In this document: one piece after another, positions 17,158-28,151 of the stretch
Layout: every line of letters starts with the position of its first letter
Position numbering within the stretch: position 1 is the stretch's first letter
Origin: Xiphophorus maculatus
Lineage: Eukaryota; Chordata; Actinopteri; Cyprinodontiformes; Poeciliidae
Direction: 5' to 3'
Assembly: GCF_002775205.1 (NCBI RefSeq)
Contig: NC_036454.1
Coordinates: forward strand, 10,932,882 to 10,996,881
DNA length: 64,000 nucleotides
Made by a program: the position numbers and the translations under genes
The notes under the pieces: model-generated
Seen by the model: only the letters and a program-made list of their open reading frames with translations
What the model was told of the DNA's origin: nothing
The model's database searches: none

Positions 17158-17543
17158 AGATATCATGTATATAAAATCCGTCTAATTAAAGGTTTTCAGT
17201 TTTGCTTACTCATTATTTGCTTTTAAGATATCTATTCTTTAATTTTCACAAGCCAAAAATAAATATCGCCTATCTAAAAATATATTTAAGATATCTTGAA
17301 TTATGGTGTTGTTCAAGATATCTTTAATGAGAATAATGACTTACCAAAACTAAAAATTATATATCTTGAATGTACTTTATGACTAGTCATAATTTAATTG
17401 TAGATATCTGATATAAGTGTTTCATTGTAGATATCTTGAATTGAAAACTCCATACAACTCAATGGTAAATCTGACATAATTTCTTCTAGTCAGAGTGTCT
17501 GAAATAGATTTTGTGTATAGTCAAAATATAATTAGAGATATCT
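17158..17543. repeat. Array of AGATATCT palindromes
   Basis: Exact AGATATCT occurs at 17226, 17289, 17316, 17402, 17429 and 17536, with near matches at 17158 and 17358. Two pairs are spaced identically (27 bp within a pair, 113 bp between pairs), showing a decayed tandem unit. Associated phrases TTGAATT and CTAGTCA recur. The array ends about 200 bp before the predicted second prion promoter. Confidence 0.7.
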
Positions 17544-17683
17544 TAAATTAGTTATGTCTAATCATAAACCAATTTCACATATCTGAATGTAAGGGCGGTA
17601 AAACAGAATTTATGTTAAAGCGGCCTGCCATACTCCCCGTCATCATTTCATGGCTCCGGATGATGGAAAACAAACCAGGCTAA

Positions 17684-17744
17684 GCCCCGCCCACATCTTG
17701 TATCCAGGCGACCTACATCCTATGTGCGCGAGGCATTACGTCAG
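17684..17744 (+). promoter_or_regulatory. Predicted promoter elements of the second prion gene
   Basis: A GC box (GCCCCGCCC, from about 17684) and a CRE-like ATTACGTCAG (17735-17744) sit in a locally CpG-rich stretch just upstream of the predicted first exon. No TATA box is evident. A housekeeping-type promoter is inferred. Confidence 0.45.
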
Positions 17745-17759
17745 CGGCAAACGTCTCTC

Positions 17760-17858
17760 CAGGCAGACTCAACGTTCAGAGGAGGTGACCGGGCGGCGGG
17801 AGGCTTTCTGAGCGGAAAATAAGGCGAGAAGAGGGAAACCGAGGCGCCGGCATTCAAG
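17760..17858 (+). other. Predicted non-coding first exon of the second prion gene (5' limit unknown)
   Basis: The CpG-rich segment ends with a strong donor, CATTCAAG|GTAAGG, at 17858. With the acceptor at 19824-19825 this gives an intron of about 1.97 kb. The start coordinate is nominal. Confidence 0.55.
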
Positions 17859-19832
17859 GTAAGGTTTCGGTTAAACTAGCCGCACACTTCTGGGTTACTT
17901 CCGGGAAACAAGCCGCACTTTTTTACATACGCTGACATGGACTTTACCGATAAACTGCTGCTGACTTATTCGTTCGTGAATTAAATGTAGGGTCTGTATG
18001 CGCCATCTTAATGGAAAATAGACGAGTTATTATAAAATCAGTGGAAACGGTCATGTCAGAAGAAGCTTTATTTGATATCTGTGTAATTTAATAAGAAATT
18101 ACCCTTAGATGATGCAAAACGACCTAACTGGACCTGTAGCTGCGTAAGTGTAAATGAATTTTCTTATTAAAAACCATTATGAAAAACAAAATAGCAGTTT
18201 TTTTTACTTTTGCTTTTTAAGATGGAAAAATTACACAGAAATTAAATATTGTTGCTCTGTTTTTCAGAGTGGAAATCTTAACTTTGACTTATATTAAGCA
18301 ATAAAGACTTTTAATCATTCACAAAAAGAAACACATTTTCTCCACACCTTATCTTTCTTCCTTTCTTTAGAAAGTACATGATACAGAATACATATTCACA
18401 AATTATAATATCACAAACAACAAGCTAAGTTCTGAATAAAATAGGCAGAGACACAAAAATACTTCTTTTAATTTTAAGTTTCACTCAAAGTAATATAAGT
18501 ATTTTGAAGTGGTTCAGTCAAACCCTAACGTAATTGTCAAAATTACAATGGAAACATGCAAAAAGCTGTTTAACAAATAGGGTTTGGTTGCTGTAATGAC
18601 AGCTTTTTCAGTGGAAGGTTGTAGATAATTACCAACATGGCACTTTAAAATAAAATGTAAATAAAAATCTTTAAAAGCAAACAGTGAAAATGCTGAGTCA
18701 GGGGCAGATGTCTCAACTCTGCATCAGATTTCATGTAGCCTATTGCTTTATTGACTAACGAGGAAGTAAAATTAAGCTAATATTAAAGTAATTAAATACC
18801 AGGTAAATAACAGCATAGTCATATCAATGTCTTTATTGGCACAAATTATGATAAATTCAGATTTTATTGCAGGTGTATTATCTCACTCCTGCAATTGAGA
18901 AAACCCGACATGTAATTTGAGTAAATTTAATCAGTTGTGGCAAAAAAAAAAAAAGTTAAAAAGAAACTATACCTACTGGTGTCACTATTATTGGTACTGT
19001 TAATGCTTTGTGCCCTCCACTTTTTACATTGAGACTGCAGTCAGTCTTCTCTTGGAGAGGGTTGGAAAATGAAGTGAAAGAGATTGTTTATTATTCCTCT
19101 TTGCATAATCTCAGAGTACTTGGTATCGGAGGCCCTTTCAGCTCATGCTGCAGGTTTTCTACATTATTGAGGTCAACACATTGTCAAACACATTGTCAGT
19201 TTGAGGAAAAATCTATATATAAAAAAATTATAATACAGTATTTACATTAAATATATTGAGTCTGCACTTTTGTCCATTGACTGCAAGAACTCCCTTTCAC
19301 TCCAGCATGGATTAAAGGTGTATACAAATGGATAGATGGATTATAATGTTGTTTACATTGAGAACACTGAAAAAATACATGCTTGCTTTTTATGTCTTGA
19401 TCTTTCTGACTTCCCATTTGGGTTCCCTGCCCTTGCTAATGGATTTTAAAGCCCAGCAGTCAGACAAAGGCAGAAGAACGATGGAGTAGGAGAGGGGAAA
19501 ACATCAACTTCATTAGATCAGCACGCTGCTCATTTTCTGTTCGTGTTGAGCCAGTAGTGGCTTATAAGCACCCAGATATTGATGGGCTGAAATTGTGAAG
19601 TTAGCCTGTTTGTCACAGAAAACCCCACTTTATTGCCTTTTCTTTTATAAAGCCTCAGATTGGATTAAAATTTTTTTTTAAATCACTAGATTTAATCAGA
19701 AAACATACTGATTCTGATCCCCAACGCCTTTCTCTGTGCATTTTTAAGAAAAGCAACTTGTGATGCATTTTTCATACTATCCAAATGATCTTTTCACATA
19801 TTTGCTTGTATTTCCTTTTCTGTAGTGTGAAG

Positions 19833-20909
19833 ATGCAGCTTAAGTTTTCTCTACTGTGCCTTCTTTTGTTTCACTTTCCTTTCCTATTGGCCAAAAGAGG
19901 TGGAGGCTTAGGGAAGGGCCTTGGTGGAAGAAAGGGGTCCACATCCAGCCGAAGTGGCACTAGCAGCAACACATGGTACAAAAGCAATCAGGGCTCTAAT
20001 CCTCAGGGTGGACAACCCAAACAGCCAAAACAAAGCAACCAGGGAGGATACCCAGGTGGTTACCCCAGGCAGCAGGGTGGAGGCTACTACAACCCTTATG
20101 GAGGAATGGGGTCACCATATAGCAACAGAGGGTACCCAGGTGGATACATCAATGCCAACCCAAATAATAAAATTTTAAGCCCTCGCTATGGTGGCAGCTT
20201 TGGCTATGGAGGGTATGGCTCGAGGGGTGGCTCTCCATTTTCCCAGTCAGTCCAGGGAATGGGTTTGTTTCCTAACAGCAACTCCAGAGGGTTTGGACGC
20301 TCAGCAATGATAGCAGCGGGTGGAGGGGCTGTGGCGGGGATGGCCCTGGGTTACGGATTGGGAAGGTTCCCCCGGCCCAATTTTCATTTTCACAACGCCC
20401 AACAAGAGTACCACTACAACCACTACATGTACAGGAAATATGGTACCCGTTCAACTGACGCCAACGACTACAGCAGAGACTATCGCTTCAATACTCCCCC
20501 AGGAAACTACGACGACTTCATGGACGACTGCATGAAGAGAATTGACCTGTCTGCAGAGAGTCAAAAGCCACTAAGTAAACCAACCAGCAGGACCCCAAGT
20601 AGAGCGTCCACCCCTTTAACCAACAACACGACAAACACCACCACACCTTCAAGTCCATCGTCACAGGAATCCAGCAGTGCTGAAGACGACGGCACAGTCA
20701 GCATAGTAGAGATTGGCTATCCGGCACTGATCGAGCAGCTAAAGGTCAGGAAGTGCTTGGAGCGATACATGGTTAACTCTGATCAATACTTAGTGAGACA
20801 GAATGGAGGAGCTCAGGCGCTGACGTTAGGCCTGCCGGGGGTTTTATCTGCAGCCTTTGCTACAACATTGATGATAATTAATAGCAACATAATAATGTTG
20901 CTGCACTGA
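19833..20909 (+). CDS. prnp: Fish prion protein (PrP), second tandem copy, 358 aa
   Basis: A single coding exon. The open frame extends 48 nt further upstream, but the acceptor TTTTCTGTAG ends at 19825. The ATG 7 nt later, as in the first copy, is therefore the start. Signal peptide about 1-20 (MQLKFSLLCLLLFHFPFLLA), then Gly/Arg/Lys-rich KRGGGLGKGLGGRKG. A short Gln/Gly/Tyr/Pro region (52-105) lacks the long repeats of copy 1. Residues 112-130 include ILSPRYGGSFGYGGYG. Hydrophobic core about 157-177 (SAMIAAGGGAVAGMALGYGL), then FPRPNFHFHN. Two cysteines, C233 and C308, bracket a Ser/Thr/Pro-rich loop with NXT sites at N264, N265 and N268. The helix block DGTVSIVEIGYPALI is shared with copy 1. 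The hydrophobic end (about 332-358) fits a GPI signal. Expected cell-surface PrP; the paralogue name is uncertain. It converges on the Shadoo gene. Confidence 0.95.
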   Translation: MQLKFSLLCLLLFHFPFLLAKRGGGLGKGLGGRKGSTSSRSGTSSNTWYKSNQGSNPQGGQPKQPKQSNQGGYPGGYPRQQGGGYYNPYGGMGSPYSNRGYPGGYINANPNNKILSPRYGGSFGYGGYGSRGGSPFSQSVQGMGLFPNSNSRGFGRSAMIAAGGGAVAGMALGYGLGRFPRPNFHFHNAQQEYHYNHYMYRKYGTRSTDANDYSRDYRFNTPPGNYDDFMDDCMKRIDLSAESQKPLSKPTSRTPSRASTPLTNNTTNTTTPSSPSSQESSSAEDDGTVSIVEIGYPALIEQLKVRKCLERYMVNSDQYLVRQNGGAQALTLGLPGVLSAAFATTLMIINSNIIMLLH

Positions 20910-21004
20910 CAGCATTTGCAGGGTGAATCAGTTGAGATTTTGCCATCCTCCTCTCTACCTGGAAGAATATTAAAACATGGAAGTAGAAAAAAGCTTCTTT
21001 TACA

Positions 21005-21243
21005 TTGCAAAAACAGTCTTACCAAGTATTTTTGTCTAGTATGAGAAAAAATGTGTTAGTAAAATAATTATCAGTTGAACTCATCCTTTTTTAAAATCTC
21101 TATTAAGAAATATTGACTTAAAGCAAGCTCCCATATCTTGCTGAAGAGTTACCCGTAAGTAAATTTAGTCTTATTTCAAATTTTCTATGGTATTTGCACT
21201 AGAAACTATACAAAATACTTGGTAAAATTTTGTACTTTTGCAG
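21005..21243. repeat. MITE with long terminal inverted repeats, family B
   Basis: The left end TGCAAAAACAG..CTTACCAAGTATTTTTGTCT mirrors the right end ..AATACTTGGTAAAATTTTGTACTTTTGCA. About 35 bp of inverted repeat encloses a core with ATCTTGCTGAAGAGTTAC. Related copies occur near 30290-30440, 37625-37700 (inverted) and 38170-38320. Confidence 0.7.
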
Positions 21244-21489
21244 TAATACAGGCTTTTTAACCAACAAGGCATGAAACACCATGAGATTCACATGGTGTGA
21301 TAATGTTACCAATGTATATATATTTATTGCTATTTCATATATATAGTAATATACTTTCTGCTGTGTCTTTATGGAGCAACACGCCTATGTAGTCGCTCTA
21401 CAGAATGCCACTCAGAACTTGCTGACTGGTGATTCTTTTGTTTCCTTGATATGACTGCCCAGCGTTTCCTGACCAAACTTGTAAATAAG

Positions 21490-21970
21490 AGTGTTTTCAC
21501 ACCTTATAGTCCAGGAGACTCGGTTCGATTGGTGACCAAAATGGCAACATTTGTTAAATTTTCATCCGCACTGTGTCAAAGGAACTACACTGTTTGACAA
21601 ACCTGTTTGCCGCCTCGCCTGTGGTGGCGCTGCACTAGGAACCACTGAAGGAGACATGAGTGCGACTTCCTTCTTTACAAAACGGAAACAAAAATGAAGT
21701 GGAGTCAAATTTTAGCAGTTGTAGGGTTTCTCTTTTGTCTTTGGTAAAAGCCCACTAGATATTTCTCCCACTATTGCTAGAGTCGTGCATTTATTTCGGT
21801 TGTATTTACCCAGAATGCTCTGCGCTGTAGTTCGTTTCCTGCTTTTGGAGCTGACTCCAGTCTGCTTGGTGAACCGCGCTAGAGTTCACTTCAATTGAAC
21901 CAAGGCCGAGGTTTGTAGGCAGACCTACAGAGTTTGATTGTGCGTTCACACCAACTCAAACAAACTGGAC
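21490..21970. mobile_element. hAT-like non-autonomous remnant
   Basis: The segment begins TTTTCACACCTTATAGTC and ends GTGCGTTCACACCAACTC. TTCACACC-type ends like these occur in dispersed fish DNA elements. No transposase frame is seen. Confidence 0.4.
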
Positions 21971-23155
21971 TTAAATAAACTGGACTTAAACAAACTGGAC
22001 TTAGTAGTCAAACTACCTAGACTTTGATTAGAGCGTCACTCTATGAAAAAGCTTGCTTTATTTAACCAACGGACAAATTTGTATCACTTTTGACTTGAAT
22101 TTATGGGCCACACACAATCAGTCCAGGACTACAATTGGCCCCTGAGCCACACTTTGGACACCTCTGGGTTAGAGTTTCCTGAATCTTCTGCTTGCTATGG
22201 ATGAAGATGATTATGAAGTAATTGTGGGAAGTTTTAGCTTTAAGAGAAAAAGCCATAGTGAATTATGGCTCACAAAGAAGATTTCACATACACCACAACT
22301 TTTAAAATAATATATTCTTTAACAACTTTTTAATTTGGTTTTAACAATTGACTGTAACGTTTTATTATTTATACAAAAGTTGCTTCATTTTGGGACCAAG
22401 GCTGAAATTGTTACAAATGTCTTGCACCAGTAATATACCCATGTTGCCTTTCTCTTTGTATAATAAAAACAATTTGTACTTTGATTTTTATTTTAAAATT
22501 TTTGTTAATCTAAACTGATTCAGGGCAAAATTCACCATTTCAGTTTAGTATTTTGAGTGTTTTTAAACGTAGCTGCGTCTGCCTCTGACTTTCAGGGCTT
22601 TTTATATCAGGATTTCCTCCAGATCCCGATAGAAATGTTTTTATCAAGGAGAATTAGTTTCAATACATTTCTGATTATCACCTGTTCATATCTCGTAGTG
22701 TCCAACATGGCAACAGTAACCTGTGATTGGTGGTTTATTGAGCTGTTTTATTTACGTCTGAATGTTTTTGCTTTTTTTTTTAATCAGTGCAGAAACTGAA
22801 GACACTGTGTAAGATTATCTCAATTTATTCAGTAACAGGAAATACACCTTCATATCAGTTTGTTTTCTGTTTTTTCCATAACTTGTTGGAAAAAACAAAA
22901 TCCAATGAAACTTTAATATAAGAATGTACCCTCAGCTCATTGTTTTGAATGTGAATGTATCTTCATTAATGACCAAATGTGTTTGTTTTGTGCAAAGTAT
23001 CAGAAATGTAAACATTTTATGTCTGTGATTTTAAATGTATTGGTAAATGTATTTGTTGTCAATGCTATGATAAAAACAATGCAGCCAACGCCATAATTTA
23101 AGTTTCAAAGGGGTAAATTCAGACTCTTTTTAACACATCAGTCCATATCCTGTGG

Positions 23156-23169
23156 CCACAAGAGGGCGC
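23156..23169 (+). promoter_or_regulatory. CTCF-like motif between second prion gene and Shadoo
   Basis: CCACAAGAGGGCGC differs from CCASYAGRKGGCRS at one position and resembles strong vertebrate CTCF sites. Confidence 0.45.
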
Positions 23170-24730
23170 TGTCACACAGAAACGTTTAATGTAAACATTT
23201 TCTTATTCTGCTGATAAATGTCCTGCTCTTAGTGTTTGTCTTCTCTAATAAACTTAACTTTCAGTGATTCCGTCATTTATTATCTGCATGGTGACAATTT
23301 GTCTTTGATTTTCTATTTGTAAATAAATATAACTTAAATGTACAAAGGTGGAAAGGTGAATAAAGTCCAGAACAATACATGAATTAAGGTTTTATGGTGA
23401 TAAATCACAAGAATTTAAAATATTTTCAAAAGCTCCTAAAATAATTATAACAATTTCTAATGTCTAGAATCTGATCAAAAATATCTTCAAAAAAATAATT
23501 AATTACTGAAATTAAATTCTCAACAGTATTCTGATTTATTAAGAGGCAGCTGTTGTTCTATCTGCTCAACAATAAACACACTAAAAAATTAATAAAACCT
23601 GGAAAACAATTTCAAATGTTTTGGGTAATCAATTGTTTTCTAATTTGTTGACCAAATTTTTACTATTCTTTACTTGTAGTCGGGTCAAACAAAATAATTT
23701 CAAGGGTCACAAATGGCCCTTGGACCACAATTTGGTCAACGCTCCTATGTACCCCCCTCCTCCCCCCGATTCAAATATTTGTAATTAAACATTTCTGAGT
23801 AAAAAAAACAACTTATTTTTTAGTGTGCAAAAGATTAAAGATCAGAACAATTTTCTTTATTTTTTTTATTAATGTTACACAGCGAAACAAGAAAATACAT
23901 GTAGACATTTATAAATAAATATATATACAAATAAATCTGCAAAAGTAGCACACTAACATTCAAGATGAATGAGAATGAGCCCTTAAATTATTTATTAGTA
24001 CTTTAACTGAGTAAAACACTCTTAATATGAGCCAAATACTCAAAATATGAACTGTATGCAGATGAATCAACTGAATCATTACTATCAATAATTTAAGACG
24101 TACATTAACCAGTGATATAAAGAGTGTAGCTGCTTTGAAATGCTCTCCTATGATGAAGTCGTGAGGTAGGTTGAGCCTGAGCACAAATCTGTGTCAATAT
24201 TTCACTAATGTTGAAAAACACAATTTCACAATTGAGATGTTTCCATTAAATAAGAAACAATTTAAATCACGTGAATAAGTTTGTTCATAAATCATTAAAA
24301 AACACCTGCGCCATTATCATTTAACTCCTTCCTGTTGTCTTAATGGTTTTCGCCAGTCGCAATATCCGGTTGTTTTTTCGCATCACGAGTGATGCGAATA
24401 AAGTGTTTCCGCTACAGTTTTGTTCAAATAAACCAATTTTGATACGGCCAAAGTTACCCATTTCATCTTAGAGCTGAAACTTAAATCGGTGTGTTTCCTT
24501 TAAGTTAATTTATTTTCAAAATGTCAAAACCATTATATGGTCAATGGGAACCCAGCTAAAGTGGGATGCAGTGGCAACAGTTCATAAATAAAATGGGTTC
24601 AGAGATGCTGAAGAGGATTTTTCTCTCATTCTGATGGATGACGTCATGTTGGGACTTTCTCCTTTTGGATGAATCAGGAACACTGATGACAATCTTCAAG
24701 GGCTGGAGATGAAATTTTAAGACGTTCCTC

Positions 24731-24736
24731 TTTATT
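24731..24736 (-). terminator. Candidate poly(A) signal of the Shadoo gene
   Basis: TTTATT on the plus strand is AATAAA on the minus strand, about 57 nt past the stop codon. Confidence 0.45.
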
Positions 24737-24792
24737 CTCAGGATGAATTTGTTGATTTACTTTTGTTTTGGGTCTCAGCTCGGCCTCCAGGT

Positions 24793-25335
24793 CTACATGA
24801 CACCCACCCAGTTTCCCAGCATCAGGGAGGTTATAAAGCCAATCACAACCACTATGCTGTTGTAGATGGGCCCACTGGACGCTGCAGCGTAGTACTCCAT
24901 GTCTCCAGAACCCTCAGGCTCATGGCCGGGCCTTGGACGGTAGCCGCCTCCGAACTGAGGGGAGCCATACCCTGGTCCATAACCCCCGTAGCCACCATAA
25001 CCGCCATATCCCCCATAACCTCCGTACCCCCCGTGCCCGTATCCATACCCGGGTCGGCTCAGGGCTGACCCAACCATCGCTCCTCCTATTGCCCCTGCAG
25101 CTGCCGCTCCGGCTATTTTGCCCGCACTTGGACCACTTCTCTGGACTTGGACAGGTGCGGGTCTGTAGGACTGACCGCCCCATCCACGGCTGTAGCCGCC
25201 ACCACCGATTCCTCCTCCTACGCCCCGACCGAATCCACCGCCTCCGCGACCGCGACGCGCCTCAGAGCTGGGCAGCAGGGTGCAAAGCAGCAGCAGACAG
25301 AGGGACATGGTGACGGGGAGCTTCTGCGGGTTCAT
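24793..25335 (-). CDS. sprn: Shadoo (shadow of prion protein), 180 aa
   Basis: Single coding exon. The minus-strand acceptor TTACGCAG ends at 25349, giving a 13-nt leader before the ATG. A second in-frame Met at codon 10 could also start the protein. Signal peptide to about residue 26 (LCLLLLCTLLPSSEA). It is followed by RRGRGGGGFGRGVGGG, the Arg/Gly repeats typical of Shadoo. The Ala/Gly hydrophobic core is at about 73-92 (KIAGAAAAGAIGGAMVGSAL) and is the part homologous to PrP. Then come GGY triplets (102-119) and a Pro/Arg/Glu linker. The hydrophobic GPI signal is about 160-180 (IVVVIGFITSLMLG). There are no cysteines after the signal peptide and no NXS/T site, so it is a natively disordered GPI protein without the PrP globular domain. 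Its place in the rassf2-linked prion locus suggests the fish-specific second Shadoo (sho2/sprnb), which is inference. Confidence 0.92.
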   Translation of the reverse strand: MNPQKLPVTMSLCLLLLCTLLPSSEARRGRGGGGFGRGVGGGIGGGGYSRGWGGQSYRPAPVQVQRSGPSAGKIAGAAAAGAIGGAMVGSALSRPGYGYGHGGYGGYGGYGGYGGYGGYGPGYGSPQFGGGYRPRPGHEPEGSGDMEYYAAASSGPIYNSIVVVIGFITSLMLGNWVGVM

Positions 25336-25451
25336 CTTGGTCTGTCAGCTGCGTAAATAACAATAAAGAAGGAAAACGGAAAATCAATCAGGTGTATAAA
25401 CCTGCGCTCCATTGGCTTCAGCAAGTCACCATAAGCTAAAGAGAAAACAAG

Positions 25452-25853
25452 CTTTAAAGGGGGATTTATTGTGCAAAATTCACATTTTTCACGTTTTTAT
25501 ACTTCCATTTGGGCCTCTATTACTTCTAAAATCAGTCCAAGTACGTAAAATACACTGCCCAGCTGTTTTTGTCAATAAGTTAGTGTTTTCTGGTGTCTGG
25601 AAAATGAGCCAAGGAACCCAAGCTGAGCTCAAGGTCATTTGGTAAGCTGGTTTTACCACTGTATGCGCTGTACAATGGCTGCTGTACAACTGTCCATGCA
25701 GAAACCACTTCCTCCATTCTTGTTGGTTGTACAGGAGGCTCTACTTCTGCTTTTCAAAGATGTATAGATGCATAATTGCGCATGTGTTTGCAGCCATTTT
25801 CACATGAATTGGGGGACGTGGCCAGCAGCAGTTTACACACACTTCATTCTGAA
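25452..25853 (+). repeat. MITE-like dispersed repeat, family A, copy 2
   Basis: Begins CTTTAAAGGGGGATTTATTG and shares ordered blocks with the copy at 3986. It is truncated on the right, near TTCATTCTGAAAGG. It lies in the Shadoo intron. Confidence 0.6.
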
Positions 25854-27937
25854 AGGATAGTGCTTAAATAATTTTAACTTTAAGTTGAATAGAGTTAGCA
25901 ATATGGAGCTAAAAATAGAGTTGTATACATTTAAGCTATGCTAAGTTAAAAAGGCTAATTGTTACTAGAGAAAATAGCTTGTGCCCTAAGTCAATGTAAC
26001 AAACAAACCTACTGAATAGTTTTCACCTGCTAAATAGGTCCAGGTGTTTATTTGGGTAAATATTTAGATGATATTGTAGTTTTAGTGTGCCACCAGCTGC
26101 TGTCTGGCCCCCCTAAGGAAAAAAATCTCGACACGGCCCTGTCTTTTTGGCAAAATAACAAAATATGGGGCACTAATAATAAAGGCTTTACTATAAATCC
26201 ATAAATTATATCTTGGGCCATACGCTATACACTGTAAAAAATGAGTAAAAGTTTCAGAGGGACATTTTTTCATCCAGAGGTCAAAAAGGACGGATGCTGT
26301 AACACCACCCAGTGTCTGTCTGTGTATGTCCCTGATTTTAAATACCAGATTGCCTGTTAAAGACACGAGACTTATCACTGGTAAAATTTATTTATTTTTC
26401 TGTTTTAAATGGATTTATTTTAAAATAACGTAAAGGTAATTAAAATGCAACCTTTAGGAGTTTTTTCTAGGTACTTTAATGTAGGCATTTATACTCATAA
26501 CCTCTTCACAAATAATGACACAATGTAACTAATATAATAACTAATGTAACTAATATTTGATAATAGACTGTAGATTAGTTTTTTTTAAATTTCATTTTCT
26601 ATAAAATTAGAATCTTCCATTGAAGAAATTGTATTGAACCCAAAAACAAGTTACGGTAAAACAAATTATTGTGGTGTTATATTTTTGTTTCGAAGAGTTA
26701 AGTTGCTTCTATGGTTTAAACCAAATGTGTTTTGCTGGACTGAAGGCAAAAATATCTCTTAGTGCTGTATAAGTTGCTGACCTCTGACATCAACAGTCCC
26801 TAAAAAAAAGAGTAATGTTTAAGAAATAAAAACTTCCTGAATTCCTAAATGTACATTTATCATTAAAGTAAAAATCTGAAGCACTTTATTTTCAATATAA
26901 ATTATACATACTTTTGTATGTATAATTTAATCAAATTAAGATGGATCTTCATATTGAGTCATCCTAATAAATCACATTATGACTTTAGAACATGTCTGGT
27001 TGGGTTTTCTTGCACAAATCGTTCTTATGCAACCAGGAAAATAATATGTGCATCTTTAGTTTGGACCTTTGAAGACCTAAAGAAAAGCGCTTTTAATCCC
27101 GCTTTGACAAACACGTCTTATATAAGCAGCGCAGCACAAGACGACAATGGAGCTAAAGTGAGATCAGAGCGCTTTCATAATCTCTGTGTCCTTTTAATTT
27201 GGATCTGTCAGATTAAGTCCGTCTTTGGATGAGTGGGAGGAGGCCACTGGCCCGGTAAACCACTGTATGAGACATCACTGAGCAGATATCACAGCTACTT
27301 TTAGAGTATCTATACTGAGAATAAGGAAAATAAACTGGGTACACGGTAATTTGGAGGAATGTATGCAAATAAAAAAAAAAGACAGATCAAATTAAAGAGA
27401 AAATTAACAGGTGAAGTAAATATTTGTGGAGAAGAATCTAATATCACTGCTACAACACACAAATAGAATATATTTATACCGTAAAGTAGGATAAACAGAA
27501 GTTATATCATGTAATATAACTTGTTAATTTAATTAAATCAATAACAAATAGTAATTTAGGGCTAAAATAACAGAAATATTTGTACTTTTTTTGTTTATTT
27601 TGACTGCTTCTGCTTTTATATCACACTTACTAAGTGTAACCTTAACAAATAAATGAAATTCATCTTTAATCTGTCATTTTATGATGTGTTTGAGCTACAA
27701 ATACTGGGTCACTTACTTCAGGAATAATCCAGACTGAGATTAAAGCTACTGCAACTCACATTGATGAAGAAGATAAATCAAATTGTTTGCAGCTTGTAGG
27801 AAATATCTCTGTGTCTCACAATGATAAATAATGCAAAAATGTAAGAAATTACAACAGGGGAAGTTGTTTTAACTCTATATTTCCATAACTGCTTACATGT
27901 AGAAGTAAATTAGGTTGGATGAATAATATTTAAGCTC
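25854..27937 (-). other. Remainder of predicted Shadoo intron
   Basis: AT-rich with no supported exon. A short phrase near 26090-26140 (CTGGCCCCCCTAAGG, CGACACGGCCCTG) looks like another old transposon end. The intron would run from 25349 to 27939. Confidence 0.4.
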
Positions 27938-27940
27938 ACC

Positions 27941-28118
27941 TGTTAGTTGTGGTAAAATCTCGGTTCAGACGTCGCTCTTTGTTTCTGGAGACTTTCGCCC
28001 GACTGACGCTCCTCTGACCGTCTGAAGGAAAGTATGAATCACAGCCAGCCTGTTATCCTCCTAACAATCTCCGTCAGGTGGACCGGTACCGCTGATGCTC
28101 ATTGGCAGGGCGAGCGGT
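27941..28118 (-). other. Predicted non-coding first exon of the Shadoo gene
   Basis: On the minus strand a consensus donor, AACAG|GTGAGC, falls at 27940/27939 and is preceded by a GC-richer stretch. The 5' end at about 28118 is estimated from the TATA-like box upstream. Confidence 0.45.
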
Positions 28119-28143
28119 AAGCTGCTGGAACGACGACGTCGCT

Positions 28144-28151
28144 CTTAAATA
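28144..28151 (-). promoter_or_regulatory. TATA-like box of the Shadoo gene
   Basis: On the minus strand the sequence reads GGTATTTAAGAGCG. It is suitably placed about 30 bp before the predicted first exon. Confidence 0.4.

Larger units (their letters stand above)
10855..17600. other. Region between the two prion genes
   Basis: No supported exon. Contents: a degenerate minisatellite (11130-11400), (TA)n and (CA)n microsatellites, and an interspersed-repeat fragment near 14840-14970 (phrase GGGTACACACTGGACAGGTC). CTCF-like motifs lie at 14089 and 16796. A region of repeated AGATATCT palindromes (17158-17543) ends the interval. The GGGGCGATTCTAGGA phrase at 12099 resembles the end of a transposon also seen at 42372. 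Confidence 0.5.
20910..24730. other. Convergent intergenic region between second prion gene and Shadoo
   Basis: No supported exon. It holds a family B MITE (21005-21243), a hAT-like remnant (about 21490-21970) with a small 16-bp x3 direct repeat (AAACAAACTGGACTTA type, about 21956-22008), and a CTCF-like motif at 23156. Old hAT-end-like phrases occur near 22105-22175 (GGCCCCTGAGCCACACTTTG) and 23690-23740. Confidence 0.5.

Noticed and set aside
17100-17600. CRISPR-like array from regularly repeated AGATATCT
   Set aside because: Repeats are 8-bp palindromes in decayed vertebrate tandem DNA with uneven spacing and no cas genes.
19785-19832. Upstream ATG extending the second PrP by 16 residues
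   Set aside because: It lies in the intron side of a strong acceptor (TTTTCTGTAG at 19825). The next ATG gives a proper signal peptide and the same 7-nt leader as the first PrP.
24763-25356. Several plus-strand open frames opposite the Shadoo exon
   Set aside because: Shadows of GC-rich Gly/Ala codons on the minus strand.
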